Source of the DNA: Ignelater luminosus | Taxonomy: Eukaryota > Arthropoda > Insecta > Coleoptera > Elateridae | Length of the DNA: 64,000 bases | Reading direction: 5' to 3' | NCBI GenBank assembly: GCA_011009095.1 | Contig: VTPC01001069.1 | Coordinates: forward strand, 50,373 to 114,372 | Shown: in pieces, positions 21,197 to 32,168 of the stretch | How positions within the stretch are numbered: position 1 is the stretch's first letter | How the letters are laid out: each line of letters starts with the position of its first letter | Translations under genes and position numbers: made by a program | Notes under the pieces: model-generated | Seen by the model: the letters and a program-made list of their open reading frames with translations, nothing else | The model's database searches: none | What the model was told of the DNA's origin: nothing

Positions 21197-22311
21197 TGTA
21201 AGGGGGTTTACTCCCCCACCTCGTCCTTGAGGCGGTCGGGCAAGGGCTCGCCGGGCAGCTGGAGACCCGGTGACTCCAGGGGTCGACGGTTGAAAGAGAG
21301 GTCTGCGGTGCTAACAAATAAAAGACACAATAAACATAAACAATATTTATTAAGCAAAGGCACCAAAATAAACATAAATGTACAAAGCAGGTGTTAAAAC
21401 CACAAAATTAAACACAAAACTATTATTAACACCCCAGGGAGTGTGGCAACGGGGTCGAACTTCCGGTTAGTCGGGTCGGCTACAAGTGTTTTGGTCGGAT
21501 CAGGTACCCTACAGAGACTAGGATAATAATGGGACCGGAACGGAGTTACCCAGCGGTGATGAGTCAGACCGACCGCCTTACCCGTGCCGCCACACCAGCA
21601 ATACAGCCGCAAGTTTGGAGCGGGCGGAAGGGATATATAGGACGGTAGAAAACGAGTTGGAGCGGTGGACCGGGTAAAGGTAGAGAACAGCGGATGGTAT
21701 AGAGCACCCTGACAACGGATAGCGAGTCTGGGTGTTCAATATCCCCAGGATATCAGTGAATAGAGTCGTTACCCGCTAGTGAACCAGAAGAGCTGATTTA
21801 ATGCAACCACAACCGCCTTTCGATGGTCGGGCATTCCAATTTATAACTGTTCGGTAGCGGAAATACTCTGCGTGGAAGCAAAAGGTCCCACCCATAAAGC
21901 GAATAATAATATTAAACTTAATTTTATATATAATTAATTCTAATGACGTGACGGGACTAACGGATATGCTTCAAAATGCAATTTATTAATTGGTGGGAAT
22001 TGTAAAGTTTTTAGCCTCAAAGTAAATTTTATACTCATTGAAATTAATAAAATATAAAAGTATTAGCGGTTTCTAATACATACTGGGTAAATTAGATTCA
22101 TACGGTTTACAAACTAAATATTAATGTACGAATATTAAATGCAATATAACAAATATTTGCAGGCGTTATCATCAATCGGCACCACATGGATGACCGGATA
22201 AGCCGGCCGGTGTATACAATGTACGGATAAACAAGAATAAATTTGCAAATAAATTATAATTCTTATATAAACTGTCCTTTAATTTATAAAAGTCAAAGTA
22301 ACTTCGTTACA
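21197..22311 (-). repeat. LTR of an LTR retrotransposon (copy 1)
   Basis: On the minus strand it runs from TGTAACGAAGTTACTTTGAC (22311) to TTACA (21197), about 1.1 kb, immediately followed by TGGCGCCCGAG, a tRNA primer-binding type sequence. It aligns along most of its length with the plus-strand LTR at 51157-52069, including GTGGTTGCA...AATCAGCTCTTCTGGTT and GACCTTTCTCTTTCA-like blocks. The AT-rich upstream half and GC-richer downstream half are as in the partner. Confidence 0.8.
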
Positions 22312-24321
22312 ATACTTTTAAATATATCTACAAATAGTTAAATGTCATGATTTATACAAAATGTGCTACTTTTAAAGTTGTGCGGGAACGGATGATGTTG
22401 ACAAAATAAAAAAAAAATAGAACAGCTCGTTTTCTTCTTATACTAAGAAACTTTTCCGCATTATAACAAATCAAATTTTTTAAAACCACTTACAAGGAAT
22501 ACAGAATAGTTGCTTATTTTATTCAATTTATCTTTTTCTTTAAAGAGCATGCGCAAACGTAAAATATCTGATTTGAAAAAAGTTTTTAATCTTCTCTCTA
22601 CCAAGAGCTACTTTTTTTCATTATAGCGTTTCAATAAGAAAACTTTTTGTTTTTTCGGCCTACTCTATTGTGCATCCTTTCTATTTGTTAATTACGTAAT
22701 GTAAACCTCCAATAATACGTTCTAATTGTTTACTGTAGAAACTTATACTTGATAAACACATACTAATAATATTTGCAAATAATCCTAAATAGAAATTTAA
22801 TTATTGATTTCATATTATTAAAGCTATTGGCGCTTATTGAATCAGCATTCAGTAAATAGAGCATTATAAATCATTATTATTAAATTTTCTGATAGGATTT
22901 AAAAGTATTATCCTCGAGTTTAGGAATTTCGTTATTTCCCGGTTCATGAAGCAAATTTCTTGGAAAATGTAATTTTCGATGTTGCGTAGAGATTTTATCC
23001 ACGTTATTATTGAAGTTTATGTTCTTAAAAGATAAAATTGTTTTTATTCACAAAAATCTGCATTATATATCAAGAAAGCAAAAGCTACATATTTTTTGTT
23101 ATTGTCAGATTGCCAGCACTGAAAACGAATGGATAGTTATCATTGACTACCCAATTTGCACCACAAATGGTTCATTTTAATAGGAATTATTTGAAAGTGT
23201 CACATGGCTAAAATGCCATAATTCAACATATACAATGTTTCATTGAAATCCTCTTGCGCTCGAAAATGAGCATTACAGTTAATAACAGGTGGAATAGCTT
23301 AAAATTAATATCGGGCAACGTAAATTAATCAAGCCTGAATATGGAATCTTTGTGTTCTAAATTGGTTTGGTGCTTCTTGTGCCATCATCCTACAAATCGG
23401 ATAATTATATTTTCATTATGCGTAAATAATAATTATTTGAGTCAAACAAAATTATTCAAGAATAGTTTGTTGCAATATTAGAAAATGGAACAATTAGGGG
23501 TGTTCACAGGAATACTATAATCAATTTTAGGTACAATCGATAACATCTCATAATTTAAAAAAAAATGTAAAGGCGCATAGCGTGTTTGATGACAAACATA
23601 AATGTAAAGCTGAATTTACAGATGGGCTTTCATAAAACATGATTGGGTAATAAATAGTGTTACAAGTTTAGGTAGAGTCGTCAAGATAAACAGCTGTGTA
23701 CTTCGTTTAGTATTAAGTGCTACCGAAGAGTCAATAAAACAGGGCTTGGAATGGCTTATTACGGTCAGTTACCATAAAAAGAATGACTTGTCGTAAATGC
23801 AGAGATTAAAGTTGTAATAAGAGCGCTACCTGTTGTGACATAATCATGATTTATGCATTACAATCACTGCTGCATTACGGAAAATAATTGATTACCGAAT
23901 GTTGAGTAAAAAGGAAGAACGAAAATGGCTTTCTATTAAGATTGTCTTAATTTAGTTGTATTGAAGGTAAATATTGATCAACTTTGTTGACGAAGAAAAT
24001 GTATAAGTCGAGTTTGTCCATTCTGTATTGTTGATACTCACTAATCGTGTTCTTTTTAAATTACTTAATTTCTCAACATTTGCTTTTATTGTATGATTCA
24101 ATTTAGTTCATTTTTTTAAGTTTTTGCTAATACTAATCTACCTTACCCTGTTCTACATTTGTTAAAAGATCTGCATATACTCTTAGAATCTTCACTCACT
24201 GAAGATACTATCATCATGTGTGCATCTGGAAATTTTTAGAGTTACCATTGCGTTAGGGTTATGGCGACAGGTTCGGATGTGTGTGAGAGCGCTCCGTATT
24301 AACCGTGCAAATTTTGTAATA
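22312..24321. other. AT-rich intergenic DNA
   Basis: No frame with recognisable motifs, no terminal repeats and no RNA gene were seen. Confidence 0.5.
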
Positions 24322-25607
24322 CGAGGGTGGTCTGAAAAGTTTCCGACCTAACAAAGATACAAAACATTTTTTCTGAAAATTTTTTTTTGTTTTTTAACAT
24401 AGTCTCCTTGTAACTCTACACACTTCTCCCAGCGATGCTCCCATCTCTGTAACCCGTCCAAATAGTACTCGGCATTTTTCTCTGCAAAATAATTGTTCAC
24501 GAAGGTGATTGCTTCTTCATTTGACGAAAATCTTTGTCTTCCGAGCGCAATTTTTAGATGAGGGAACAAAAAAAAGTCGCTTGGGGCTAGATCTGGTGAG
24601 TAAGGCGGATGGTCAAGCAGTTCAAACCGTAATTCGTGGATTTTCGCCATGGCAACCGCTGAGGTGTGAGACGGTGCGTTGTCTTGGTGAAACAGGATTT
24701 TCTTTTTTCTGCAAATGTGGCCGTTTTTTCGCAAGTTCTGCCTTCAGTTTGTCAAGTAATGATGCATAGTATGCTCCTGTAATGGTTTTTCCTTTTTGAA
24801 GATAATCGATTAAAATAACTCCATGACTATCCCAAAAAACAGTCGCCATCACTTTCCCAACCGAAAAAACAGTTTCTGCTTTTTTTGGAGCCGGTTCCCC
24901 CTTTGCAGTCTACTGTTTGGACTGTATTTTTGTTTCGGGCGTATAATGGTGTATCCAAGTTTCATCTACAGTAATTAATCGGCGCCAAAACTGGGATTTA
25001 TTTCGCCTAAACTGCGCCAAAAGAGCGTTGGAAATATTCATTCGAACACGTTTTTGGTCTAACGTGAGCAAACGCGGCACCCAACGCTCGGACAGCTTTC
25101 TTATGCCTAAATGTTGATTTAATATGTGACAAACACGTTCTTTTGACATGTTCGTAACCTCTGCTATCTCTCTCGCTTTAATTCGGCGGTCGTCTAGCAC
25201 CATTTGGTGAACTTTGGCGATGTTTTCGTCGGTAGTTGCAGTTTTTGGACGTACCGAACGTTCATCGTCTCCCAAGCTCTTACGGCCACGTTTAAATTCA
25301 GCAGCCCAAAATTTCACTGTGGTAAATGATGGTGCAGAGTCCCCATACACAGAATCCAACTCATCTTTTATTTGCGAAGGCGTATTGCCTTTCAAAAACA
25401 AATATTTAATGACAGCTCGATACTCGATTTTGCCCATTTTCACAAAAAAAAACTCACTCAAACGACTGTTACATAAAAACTGCGCGTCCAAAATGGCTGA
25501 AACTTTGGTGAGTAACTGTCAACAGATGAACAACGAAATTCAGTAGCTTTTATTTACGAGTGCTGCCATCTTCACGTTGAGGTCGGAAACTTTTCAGACC
25601 ACCCTCG
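24322..25607 (-). mobile_element. mariner family 1, copy 2
   Basis: Perfect-looking inverted ends CGAGGGTGGTCTGAAAAGTT and TA on both sides (24320-24321 and 25608-25609). 1286 bases, full length for the family. It lies at the 5' side of LINE B. Confidence 0.9.
24348..25491 (-). pseudogene. mariner DD34D transposase, copy 2 (one stop, one frameshift)
   Basis: Same protein as copy 1, in two open pieces. N-terminal piece 25491-24910: DNA-binding half and the first aspartate (VDETWIHHYTPET), ending at an amber codon that replaces the Trp of KQWTAKGEP (about 24911). The frame continues through WDSHGVILIDYLQKGKTITG until a one-base insertion in an A-run near 24700. The C-terminal piece then carries LFHQDNAPSHTS and YSPDLAPSDFFLFP (34 residues between the two Asp) and the full C-terminus GLQRWEHRWEKCVELQGDYV. 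The normal stop is also lost, so the frame runs into the inverted repeat. It is probably the copy closest to the ancestral C-terminal sequence. Confidence 0.88.
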
Positions 25608-26529
25608 TACACCCTAAATGTGTTAAATATTTACAAAAAGGTGTAGTGTTAATTGATGATTCAAATATGAATTGTTGTGACAATTAACCATCATCAGCGG
25701 ACAATAATATAAAATAGTCACATGCAAATGCAAATTGTAATGAATTAAAAGAGGAAATTAAACATTTACAAGATATTCTTCAGCAGAAGGGTGCTATAAC
25801 TAATTAGTAATTACCAACAAGACCTGATTGTGTCATTAGAGACCTAAATCGATTTATTTAAATGCGTTCAGTATTTAGGAGACTGATAACCTTGAAAAGG
25901 TTTCAAGTTTTTGATACTACACAGTCGTATAACCAGATGTGCACAGAAAACAATTTAAAATTAAATCAAAAAGTAAATAAAATTTAAAATAAATGTGTCA
26001 GTCAGCCTAAGTTAAATATTATCGTAAATAAACAACAAACGCCTGCAGTTGATTTAAAATAATCTAGTAGAAAACAACATGAAATAGCAACAGAAGAAAT
26101 TAATTTAAATGCAGATATTGGGAATGTTATTCCGCAAAATCCTGAGAGGACAAAAGAAAATAATTTTAAAGTGAATCGCAACAAGCGAAAGGAAAGAACC
26201 ACTATCGGTTCAAGCACTAACTGTTACTGCTTGCGAACAATTGAAAAATTATTTAATTAAGTAGCTACAAAGGTCGAGAAACTTTTAATCAAATCTGCCA
26301 TTTAAAATAAGAATTCCTAGTAACAAAGAAGAGAAATTTTTAACCCTAGCAGCTAACCTGCACACACGATTGTGAGACCTTTTCGCCAGTATAGGAATTA
26401 TCGAAAAAAGGGACGCCTCGCTCGGAAATTCCTCATAGTTGATGCTGATTTATACCCGTACGTAATAACAAGGGCATTGTAGCTAACAGTGCATCACGTT
26501 TGCATACTTACAATTTAAAAATAATTTCG

Positions 26530-27060
26530 CTAAATATCCAATCTTTAACGAACAAGAGCGACAGATTTGAAATATTTCTTCAACATAAAAAACCTAAAGT
26601 ACATAGTTTGTATTTTTGAACATTGGATACCGACAAGCAACCCATCGATAGTATCCACATAAGTAATTATTTAGTTAAGGCCCACTATAATTCTAGGAAC
26701 ACACATGGGGGTTCCATGATCTTGGTACGTGAGGCTGTTAATATCAAAGCAAAGCAGGTTTATAAATGTGGGAAATTCATCTTAGAAAATGAATTTGAGT
26801 ACTGTGCGGTTTGTATTCAAACTAGTTACAAATGTTTTGTGTTGTGCGTTTATAAACCACCAGCAGGAAATGTCCTAACTGCTTTACACAATTTAACTGA
26901 TGTTATCACCTAGTGTAAGAATTATTCTCCTAACTTGTTTATCTGTGGCGATCAGAATATCAATTATTTAAAAATTAGTGTAGCAAAACTATTATTAAAT
27001 GATTTTCTTTTAGCGCATAATCTTCAGCGTAATTCACTTGATAAGCGTTAATTCATGTCA
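26530..27060 (+). pseudogene. LINE B APE-type endonuclease domain
   Basis: NIQSLTNKSDRFEIFLQHK (about 26538-26593) is the N-terminal active-site block (NIQS) of LINE endonucleases. After a stop, the frame 26623-26913 gives NYLVKAHYNSRNTHGGSMIL, VREAVNIKAK and FVLCVYKPPAGNVL, matching the GGVxI...VxIYRPP part. After another stop come NLFICGDQNINYLK, where the family's GDFN has become GDQN, and LLLNDFLLAHNLQRN. The last His-containing block is not recognisable. The domain nicks target DNA for target-primed reverse transcription in intact elements; here the altered GDFN motif and stops rule that out. Confidence 0.7.
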
Positions 27061-27579
27061 ATAAAAAGGATATCAATGATATTGACATTAATAAATAAAT
27101 AAAACAAAATAGCGTTTCATAGCTAAATCTTTTTTTTTATAATTTACACTGTATAATTCAAAAATCTGGGTTTGAAATTATATGTAGGTATGGACAAAAT
27201 AAAAATGAAGCATTCAATTAACTTGTTGTTACTTTACAATGGTAAGGTGATATAGCATGCTCTATTCGGTCTATTAGGCAAAACAAATGCACTAAAAGTT
27301 GGGCGAATAACGAAATCATAGCTGTCAGTATAAAACTGAAGAATAAATCTTGGTTACTGAAATAATTTAAGAATGACAGTTTTATTCAGGACTGTACAAA
27401 TAAAAAGAAAACGTTTAACAAATTAGTAGAACAAAGAAAGAGGAAAGATTTTAGGGACATTATCGATAACTCAACAAATATACAAAAGAGATCTAGGAAA
27501 TAGTAAATTCTAAAACGGGAAGAAAAAACACCCGGATACTATTAATCACAACGGTGAAAGAATAAGTGACCCTCAACAG

Positions 27580-28860
27580 GTAGCTCAAGTTTTTGTTGGC
27601 TATTTTGCTGATGCCACTAAAACAAATTAAATTAACTATTTTGGCAATAGTAATTCTCGAACAGCACTACAGGAGACATAAAGTTAATGACTTTGCTTAT
27701 TTTCCAGTTGATACTTATAAAATTAATTCTACCATTTTTTTTCTTAAAAATAAGAGGCGTGTTGGGACTGACGGAATCTCAATAGAAATGTTAGAATCTG
27801 TAGCATTTCTATTGTCAACTCCATTAGCATATTCAATTAATTTATCAGTACAGACAGGAGCATATCTAGATAAAAAGTAATTCATACTAGAATTTTTGTA
27901 TTTTGAATAAATTTAATGGACTTCGTAACAATCACTTTGGGTTTAGAGAGGAAGGGTAAGCTGAGGGTACGACTTATAGCTTTTTAGAATTTATTATATT
28001 AACCTGGATGAAAGTCCATATATTGGCTCAGACTAGATGTCAAGGTTGTATGCAGTAAAATGTATAATTTAGAATTTAGATGCACGTTCCATTCTTGAAT
28101 ATAATTTTATTTAACTGCGAGGAAAATTTGTGTAGAAGTAGGAAATAAAATGTCAAACAGACGGATTGCTGAGTATGGAGTGCCACAGGGATCTATGCTG
28201 GGTCCTTTAATATTTCTATTGTACATTAATGACTTACCAAGTCATATTAGATCTAATAAGGTTACATTATTGCATACTTGGTGCCACAAGAATAATTTGA
28301 TGTTGAATCTGAGCAAAACTGTTCCAATTAAATTTTCAAGTCGTCATGAGACAAATGAATTGCAATTTTCTATTAGCAATGCTACAATTACAAATTCATT
28401 ATCTACTAACTAGGTTCTTAAGATTAGCATTTGATTATACATTGCAGTGGAATGATCATGTGAATTTAGTGTGCAAACATGTTCACAAAACCCATTTCGC
28501 TATCTTAGAATTTAGCTTATAATGAATCATGTCGACCTATGTTTAGGGCTAAACTCATATTGACCTTTTTAGATGTAAGTACATGTACTTTGTTTTTAAA
28601 GAAGGTATCGAAAAGAACTCAACAAACTCTAATTTTCGTGAGCATTACACTAGACACGTGAAAATGTTTTCTATAGTTCCTCATAAGACTAGCAAATTCG
28701 AAAGGTCACTAGCTTCCTAATGGGTCAAATTGTTTGATAAACTACCCCAATTATTTAAATCACTGTAAATCAAACAACTTAAGTTACAGTTGAAGGAACT
28801 TCTTATAAGTAAAGCATATTACTCTGTAAGAAAGTACTTAAACGAACATGAACATCCAAC
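27580..28860 (+). pseudogene. LINE B reverse transcriptase and C-terminal segment
   Basis: FFLKNKRRVGTDGISIEMLE (about 27738-27795) is the finger motif (LKNKxSxGxDGIPxxLLK); NNHFGFREE (about 27930-27956) corresponds to QHGFRxGRST; GVPQGSMLGPLIFLLYINDL (28172-28231) is the palm motif. The catalytic FADD block that should follow is deleted: after the IRSNKVTLLHTW run the frame jumps to KNNLMLNLSKT. The C-terminal tail after stops includes HYTRHVKMFSIVPHKTSKFE and KLPQLFKSL, as in CR1/Jockey LINEs. Multiple stops. No polymerase activity is possible. Confidence 0.75.
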
Positions 28861-28884
28861 TTGCATTGGCTTAAGTGTAAATAA

Positions 28885-28907
28885 AGCATTATTATTATTA
28901 CTACTAT
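28885..28907 (+). repeat. (ATT)n tail of LINE B
   Basis: AAGCATTATTATTATTACTA-type repeat at the 3' end of the LINE, like the tail of LINE A. Confidence 0.7.
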
Positions 28908-29318
28908 TTGAATAGTGTAATACATATCATTTTGCTGGTTGTTATCAGCTGGTAGAATTAAAAGTATTGTGTGTTTTCTAACATTGGCCATGAGCACATT
29001 TTTAGATTTCCTACTCACACCATGAAAAGTATTAACCGCTAAGCTTACATACATTTGACATGTAAAAAGATGAAGTTTGTCATGAGTGCAAAAGTTATTG
29101 AAGCAGTAAAACTACATAGCAAAAAAAATCTACGGAATGCATTGTTTCAATAAATGCAATAAATACTAAATTATTGGTAACGAAAAAAATCATTATAACG
29201 TAACTAGATATTAAAATCCGTAAAAAGAGAATATACAAAACCTAAAAAAAAAACCGAATTCATTGTTAGTATTAAATTCCATTTACCTGTGGAATGCAGC
29301 TGTTACGTTTCAGCACAG

Positions 29319-29450
29319 TGTGGTGACACTTTCTAAAATCTAGAAATACGCAAAACATTGACTTTTCGGAAATAAATATTCGAGGTAAAAGGGTCCCACT
29401 TATACCTGTTAATTCGTCAAAGGCATTCTCGAATGTTTTGCACCTTAAAA
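29319..29450 (+). repeat. 5' LTR of the Gypsy element
   Basis: Starts TGTGGTGACACTTTCTAAAA and ends about CACCTTAAAA. It differs from the 3' LTR at only a few positions plus a small indel after GGGTCCCAC. At about 130 bases it is short for the family, and the exact 3' end is uncertain. Confidence 0.85.
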
Positions 29451-29459
29451 CATCTATAC

Positions 29460-29477
29460 TGGTGACCCGCAACGCGA
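29460..29477 (+). promoter_or_regulatory. primer-binding site of the Gypsy element
   Basis: TGGTGACCCGCAACGCGA just inside the 5' LTR. The TGG start and position fit a tRNA primer site; the tRNA was not identified. Confidence 0.6.
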
Positions 29478-29547
29478 AACACGTTTTTCATAAGTTTTTT
29501 TTATTAGTGATATTCGGAAGTGATCTAATTACATATCAAGATGACAA

Positions 29548-30301
29548 GTGCCGCTAATAATATGCAAGAAAACAATGGCAACAATACCGCCATTCTGGAA
29601 CAAGAAGCCAAGTTTGTGGTTCGCTCAATTAGAAGCGCAATTCGAAACACACAAAATTACGCAAGATTCCACAAAATACGGTTACGTGGTACAACAACTA
29701 GACAATCAGACTCTAGAAGTAATCGAAGATGTCATTGTATCTCCACCCACAGCAGCCAGGTATGAGAAAATTAAAAATGAACTAATTAAAAGACTTTCCG
29801 CTTCACAAAAGCAAAGGTTAAGGCAATTGTTGGAACGCGAAGAAATTGGTGACCGTACACCGTCCACATTCTTAAGAAGTCTCGGGCACAACACCGTCTC
29901 AGACGATTTAATCAAATCCCTTTGGTTAAATCGACTACCAACAACACTGCAAGCGATGTTAGCAGTGTCAAGCGAAACATCGTTAGACAAAACTCGCTGA
30001 ATTAGCGGACAAAATTAATGAATCAACTCCACCCGGACAAGTGGCATCTGTTTCAACGTCGAATCCTGAATTGGAAACAATCCGTAAACAATTACAGGAA
30101 CTCGGTGCTCAAGTAGCATCCCTTACACATTTCCAGCGACGTTCCCGCAGTAAATCTCGTTCTCGCCATCGGTCAAATTCGCGACATAAAACTCCAAATT
30201 CTAATAATTTGTGCTGGTACCATCATCGTTTCGGTGCTAACGCGAAGAAATGCCGACAATCGTGCAATTACAGTGCGGGAAACGAGAGCAGCAATCACTA
30301 G
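29548..30301 (+). pseudogene. gag: Gypsy gag (capsid/nucleocapsid), one frame break
   Basis: Structural protein that would form cytoplasmic particles and bind element RNA. The frame from ATG 29548 contains IPPFWNKKPSLWFAQLEAQF, YVVQQLDNQTLEVI and SLWLNRLPTTLQAMLAVSS, typical insect Gypsy capsid motifs. It stops at 29998-30000 because of one extra A near 29990; the continuation in the next frame begins ELADKINESTPPGQVASV and ends with an Arg/Ser-rich stretch (about 30140-30190) and the knuckle-like CWYHHRFGANAKKCRQSC (30211-30264). The upstream ATG 29541 is in another frame and is not used. The gag stop is at 30299-30301, overlapping the protease frame, with a slippery heptamer just upstream. 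Confidence 0.85.
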
Positions 30302-30501
30302 TGACGGTGGCTAGTGGTTCAGTGCATAATAGCCGCTTATTTATAACAGATAAACAAACAAAAGTGCAATTCCTTATAGACACTGGTGCGTCCTTATGTG
30401 TTGATCCGCGTACGTTCGTAAAATACCGCGTATGTAAGTCTAAATACGAACTCTCGGCCGCAAATAATACTCCGATAGCCACATACGGAAACAGTACTTA
30501 A
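30250..30501 (+). pseudogene. pol: Gypsy aspartic protease, 3' frame break
   Basis: Retropepsin-type protease that in intact elements cleaves Gag-Pol. The active-site motif is FLIDTGASLCVDPR (30370-30411) with the catalytic Asp in DTGA. The frame is -1 relative to gag, overlaps its end, and is entered through the GGGAAAC site, so ATG 30250 is probably not a start. It closes early at 30499-30501, where small deletions near 30495-30515 shift the frame. The rest of the protease, with the family's later GADFL motif (about 30572-30586), is read in the next frame together with reverse transcriptase. Confidence 0.8.
30277..30316 (+). promoter_or_regulatory. candidate -1 ribosomal frameshift signal, gag to protease
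   Basis: GGGAAAC at 30277-30283 has the canonical X-XXY-YYZ form, and its GGA and AAC codons are in the gag frame. A -1 slip leads into the protease frame (KREQQSLVTV). A 6-base stem CACTAG/CTAGTG (30296-30301 and 30311-30316, 9-base loop) follows 12 bases downstream and could be the stimulator. Confidence 0.65.
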
Positions 30502-30541
30502 GTTAAATCTTAATTTACACCGTGATTTCACTTGGTCTTTT

Positions 30542-31592
30542 GTGCTTGCTGATGTATCGAAACCAATAATAGGTGCTGATTTTTTAACCTTCTACGGTTT
30601 ATTAGTAGACCTAGCCAACCAACGGTTAATCGACAACACCACCTTAATGTCTACTAAAGGACAGTTAAGCCGCAGCGACGCTAGTTCGATCAAAACCATT
30701 GGTGGCGAATCCAGATATCATCACTTATTACAACAATATCCGGAACTAACTCGTCCCTCTGGTACCTACAAAACACGAAAACACAACGTCCAGCACTACA
30801 TAGAAACAACCCCCGGTCAACCTGTTTCCTGTAAACCACGACGTTTAGCACCAGATCGCTATAAAGCTGCAAAAGAAGAATTCGAATTAATGTTACAGCA
30901 AGGCATTATTCGACCTTCTAAAAGCCCATGGTCATCACCCATTCATCTAGTGCCTAAAAAAGATGCGACATGGAGAGCTTGCGGAGATTATCGTGCTTTA
31001 AACGCTAAAACAATTCCTGACAGCTATCCCATCCCGCATATTACAGGACTTCACACATATGCTCGCAAAAAAGAGTATCTTTTCAATTATCGACCTCGTC
31101 AGAGCATATCATCAGATACCCGTGGCAAAAGAGGATATTCCGAAGACCGCAGTTACAACGCCCTTTGGATTATTCGAGTATTTGGTAATGCCATTTGGTC
31201 TGAGAAACGCAGCGCAGACTTTTCAGCGATTTATCGGACACACCCTTCGAGGCTTAGATTTCTGCTATACTTATCTCGATGACATCTTTATTGCTTCAGA
31301 AAACGAAGAGCAACACTTAGAACAGCTTAAGTTGCTATTCGACCGGTTAAACCAACACGGTATAACAATAAACTCGAATAAGTGCGTGTTCGGAGTGCAA
31401 GATGTCAAGCTTCTCGGATATCAGGTCAACGCCCAGGGAACAAAACCCTTAACCGAGAAAGTGAAAGTTATCAGTGACTTTACCAAACCGAAAACTGTCA
31501 AGTCCCTGCGTCGATTTTTGGGAATGATAAACTTTTATCGCCGTTTCCTACCTCATGCTGCGCAAACACAAGCACCGCTTCACGACATGTTT
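30542..31592 (+). pseudogene. pol: Gypsy reverse transcriptase, one frame break
   Basis: RNA-dependent DNA polymerase. The first frame (30542-about 31040) has IIGADFLTFYGLLVDLANQR (end of protease), then HYIETTPGQPVSCKPRRLAP, WSSPIHLVPKKDATWRACGD and [18 protein letters not shown], the fingers domain. A one-base insertion near 31040 changes frame; from there [16 protein letters not shown] (first palm Asp), [20 protein letters not shown], and the catalytic [11 protein letters not shown] (YLDD, about 31270-31302) follow, then [12 protein letters not shown] and [13 protein letters not shown]. The frame ends in TGA at 31593-31595. All key catalytic aspartates are present, so apart from the break and the stop the domain is well preserved. 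Confidence 0.9.
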
Positions 31593-31595
31593 TGA

Positions 31596-32168
31596 GGAAA
31601 TAACAAAAGAAAAGATTCTCCTCTTACTTGTACCGACGAAACGGAAGCCGCCTTCGAGAAAGTGAAAGCATCTCTCGCTCAAACAGCGATGTTAGCTCGC
31701 CCTATTATAGGCGCACCGTTAGCAATTATGGTCGACGCGTCCGATTTCGACGTTGGGGCTGCTTTACAACAGTTCGTAAACCACGCATGGCAACCACTTG
31801 CCTTTTACACTAAAAAGTTGTCATCGGCCGAGTGTAAATACAGTGTGTATGACCGCAAACTGCTCGCAATTTATAAAGCAGTAAAACACTTTCGACATGC
31901 AGTGGAAGGACACCAATTTAGTGTGTTCGCCGATCATAAGCCGTTGACTTTTGCTTTCAAGCAAAAACTCGACAAATGTTCTCCACGGCAACTCCGACAC
32001 CTTGAGTTCATTGGACAATTTTCAACGGACATACGCCACATCTCCGGTAAACAAAACAATGTCGCAGATACCCTTTCTCGTATTGAAGAAATAAAATCTT
32101 CAATCGACTATCAAGCACTGGCAGAATCACAGCAAACAGATGAAGAATTACGTCAACTTTTAAATTAA
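31596..32168 (+). pseudogene. pol: Gypsy RNase H domain
   Basis: In the same frame as the preceding reverse transcriptase, separated only by the TGA at 31593-31595. Contains AAFEKVKASLAQTAML, MVDASDFDVGAALQQF (first Asp of the RNase H fold, about 31730), FYTKKLSSAECKYSVYDRKL (Glu/Asp block), HQFSVFADHKPLTFAF (Asp) and LRHLEFIGQFSTDIRHISGK then NNVADTLSR (C-terminal Asp). It degrades the RNA strand during reverse transcription in an intact element. The frame ends at TAA 32166-32168, and reading resumes in the same frame toward integrase, so that stop is a simple nonsense change. Confidence 0.88.

Larger units (their letters stand above)
25610..28915 (+). mobile_element. LINE B (CR1/Jockey-like non-LTR retrotransposon), decayed
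   Basis: ORF1-like sequence (about 25640-26500), endonuclease (about 26530-27060), reverse transcriptase (about 27580-28430), the C-terminal segment typical of these LINEs (about 28580-28860), and an ATT-repeat 3' tail (28885-28907). Many stops and shifts. The 5' end is not defined because mariner copy 2 abuts it. Confidence 0.75.

Noticed and set aside
29541..29765. Start MTSAANNMQENN in front of gag
   Set aside because: It is in a different frame from the capsid motifs and closes after 74 codons.
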